Shown: positions 5,864 through 6,996 of the stretch, one piece after another
Layout of the letters: the number at the start of each line of letters is the position of its first letter
How positions within the stretch are numbered: the stretch's first letter is position 1
Source of the DNA: Candidatus Heimdallarchaeota archaeon
GTDB taxonomy: Archaea; Asgardarchaeota; Heimdallarchaeia; Heimdallarchaeales; Kariarchaeaceae
Direction of reading: 5' to 3'
Length of the DNA stretch: 6,996 bases
NCBI GenBank assembly: GCA_030668165.1
Contig: DAOUUM010000157.1
Location: forward strand, 1 to 6,996
Translations under genes and position numbers: made by a program
Notes under the pieces: generated by a model
Databases searched by the model: none
Seen by the model: the letters and a program-made list of their open reading frames with translations, nothing else
What the model was told of the DNA's origin: nothing

Positions 5864-5969
5864 GTGTGTAATATTAATATGAATAAGTTCAGTTCAACAG
5901 CCATTATTTTGAAGTTTCACAACTGAAATGAATGAATTGCTGGACTAAATTTTTGTATAAGTGATTATC

Positions 5970-6218
5970 ATGATACCTTTGACTGAGACTACCAGTGACT
6001 CAACTGTGAAAGTAATTCAATTACCAACCGGGAGACAACAGATGAATCGTCTGTTTCAACTCGGTGTGGTCAGAGAGGAAGAAATCGTGGTAGTCAAAAA
6101 TAATGGACATGGACCACTGTTAATAATGGTTAAAGATACCAAAGTCATTCTTGGAAGGGGTATCGCAGGTCGTGTGATGGTTGAATTGCAATCAAACACT
6201 GACGTGGAACAGGTTTAA
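5970..6218 (+). CDS. feoA: Ferrous iron transport protein A (FeoA, SH3-like)
   Basis: An 82-residue cytosolic protein of the FeoA family, which is a small SH3-like domain that supports FeoB. Visible family marks are the opening MIPLTE, the core RLFQLGVV, the strand pair IVVVKNNGHGPLLIMV, and the closing ILGRGIAGRVMVEL. The usual Gly in the turn after RLFQLGVV is replaced by an acidic REEE stretch. The ATG at 5970 is chosen over an in-frame GTG at 5961 (85 residues) because FeoA proteins typically start M-x-PL and because GTGAT (5961-5965) can serve as a Shine-Dalgarno site 4 nt before the ATG. It lies 2 nt ahead of feoB and is surely cotranscribed with it. Iron-dependent control is expected from the family and is in keeping with the dyads upstream. 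Confidence 0.9.
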   Translation: MIPLTETTSDSTVKVIQLPTGRQQMNRLFQLGVVREEEIVVVKNNGHGPLLIMVKDTKVILGRGIAGRVMVELQSNTDVEQV

Positions 6219-6220
6219 TC

Positions 6221-6996
6221 ATGTCGGGAACAGAAAAAAATACCATAAAAAAAATGTTCAGGGTAGGCTTGCTAGGTAATCCAAATGTTGGAAAAACACT
6301 TATTTTCAATGCCTTAACCGGTGCCAATCAAAAGGTAGCCAATTATCCTGGAATTACAGTCAAAGGTAAGAAGGGAGAGTATAATTTTGAACATAATCGC
6401 TTCCAGATAATTGATTTACCTGGCGTATACGGATTCGGTACAAATTCCAATGAGGAGGCATATGCCAAGAAATGTATAATTGAGGAGGAAATGGATCTCT
6501 TTGTCAATATTATTGATGCCAGCAGATTGGAGAGGAATCTATTGCTCACTCTACAATTATTGGAAACCCACAAGAATATGGTCATCATTCTCAGTTTTAT
6601 GGACAGGGTGGAGGAACATGGCATGGAGATTGATACAGAGGGATTGGGAAAATTATTTGGAGTACCGGTTCTGGCAACCAGTGCAACTCATCTGAAACCT
6701 GCAGAGGTCAGAGAGTTTGTGGGAAAAGCTGTGACTAATCCTGTTAAGACACAATCACTGCTACTTAAAGAATTGATAAGTGTGGAGGAACTAGAAATAA
6801 TGGAAGATCTCAAATCAGATCTCCCGGAGAATTATCAGTCTCTAAGTGATGAGTTTTTGTTCGTACTCATAATGTTAAAAGAGAATCTTGTATATCCAAA
6901 GGTTCCAAAGGACAAGCTCAGTCCCGTGATCCAGATATTCCTAAAACTCGACACAGACGCATCTTCAAAGGATGATGTGCATGATCATAAGTATCA
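6221..6996 (+). CDS. feoB: Ferrous iron transporter FeoB, N-terminal G domain (3' end outside window)
   Basis: 258 residues are visible and the frame runs off the right edge. The cytosolic GTPase domain of FeoB is clear: G1 GNPNVGKT (19-26), the FeoB-type switch I NYPGITVKGKKGEY (41-54) with T46 as G2, G3 DLPG (65-68), the conserved DASRLERNLLLTLQLLE (99-115), and G5 TSA (153-155). G4 is SFMD (125-128) where FeoB normally has NxxD, so the guanine-contact Asn is replaced by Ser (codon AGT at 6593-6595). Residues from about 178 on fit the start of the helical domain that precedes the membrane part. The membrane channel with its two Gate motifs lies outside. The protein imports Fe(II), using nucleotide binding to control the pore. 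The start ATG is 2 nt after the feoA stop and has no strong Shine-Dalgarno site. This reading frame is open throughout, so the domain is intact as far as seen. Confidence 0.95.
   Translation, partial: MSGTEKNTIKKMFRVGLLGNPNVGKTLIFNALTGANQKVANYPGITVKGKKGEYNFEHNRFQIIDLPGVYGFGTNSNEEAYAKKCIIEEEMDLFVNIIDASRLERNLLLTLQLLETHKNMVIILSFMDRVEEHGMEIDTEGLGKLFGVPVLATSATHLKPAEVREFVGKAVTNPVKTQSLLLKELISVEELEIMEDLKSDLPENYQSLSDEFLFVLIMLKENLVYPKVPKDKLSPVIQIFLKLDTDASSKDDVHDHKY

Larger units (their letters stand above)
5819..5948 (+). promoter_or_regulatory. Possible structured feoA leader with nested inverted repeats
   Basis: TTAGTCCA (5819-5826) is the exact reverse complement of TGGACTAA (5941-5948), which lies shortly before the feoA start. 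Between them TTCAGTT (5888-5894) pairs with AACTGAA (5921-5927), and an alternative stem TTCAA/TTGAA (5893-5897, 5909-5913) overlaps it. If transcription starts near 5820, the RNA could close into a long hairpin domain. At the DNA level the outer arms could equally be two regulator half-sites. Confidence 0.35.
5723..5969. other. Regulatory intergenic region between pyrI and feoA
   Basis: About 247 bp with no convincing gene. It holds a T5 tract (5770-5774) that may end the pyrBI transcript, two TATA candidates (5792-5798, 5855-5863), a GTTCG/CGAAC dyad, a CCAAA/TTTGG dyad, and a long-range inverted repeat that could fold the feoA leader RNA. These are listed separately. Confidence 0.6.

Noticed and set aside
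5879..5926. 15-codon open frame (MNKFSSTA...) as a leader peptide before feoA
   Set aside because: It is very short, has no ribosome site or telling codon run, and lies at a likely transcription start. It can occur by chance in AT-rich DNA.
5961..5969. GTG at 5961 as the feoA start
   Set aside because: It would add MII before the typical MIPL start and has no ribosome site. GTGAT is better read as the Shine-Dalgarno site for the ATG at 5970.
6343..6695. Minus-strand (6343-6624) and second plus-frame (6480-6695) open frames inside feoB
   Set aside because: Both lie within the clear FeoB G domain, resemble no protein family I recognise, and are shadows of it.

Overview
The window is a low-GC archaeal chromosome segment. 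Evidence for an archaeon: several TATA-like boxes centred about 27 bp upstream of start codons with no Shine-Dalgarno site (leaderless genes), an archaeal-type isoprenyl diphosphate synthase with the second motif DDIIG, a pyrBI pair encoding catalytic and regulatory aspartate carbamoyltransferase chains, and large surface proteins anchored by a C-terminal membrane helix with a basic tail. An Asgard archaeon (Heimdallarchaeia-like) fits these surface proteins, but that placement is an inference from style and not from a marker gene.

Layout. Bases 1-228 are the 3' end of a gene entering from the left: eight in-frame copies of a 15-bp repeat encoding a Thr/Ser/Asp stalk (TTSDT), then a membrane anchor. 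Its stop overlaps the start of a second surface protein (225-2396), a family 5 (oligopeptide-type) solute-binding protein whose parts appear in circularly permuted order. This is the most unusual item in the window. Converging on it is a minus-strand polytopic membrane protein (2471-3091) with a VanZ/YjdF-like polar signature. It is transcribed away from a compact divergent promoter region that carries a nested palindrome. On the other side of that region lies a polyprenyl diphosphate synthase (3228-4229), whose small residue five positions before the first Asp-rich motif hints at a product longer than C20.

Next is a two-gene pyrimidine operon, pyrB (4329-5243) and pyrI (5240-5722), coupled by a 4-bp overlap. 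A 247-bp gap with several dyads and two TATA candidates precedes an iron-uptake operon, feoA (5970-6218) and feoB (6221 to beyond the right edge). The visible FeoB G domain carries Ser in place of the G4 Asn.

How the genes work together: the left pair probably forms a cell-surface peptide/solute capture module, but no permease or ATPase is visible. PyrB and PyrI form the allosteric aspartate transcarbamoylase of de novo pyrimidine synthesis. FeoA and FeoB form a ferrous iron importer. The isoprenyl synthase supplies lipid or quinone chains. Within the window, translation appears to start in two ways: leaderless (or nearly so) at operon-leading genes, and by a strong internal Shine-Dalgarno site at overlapping second genes.
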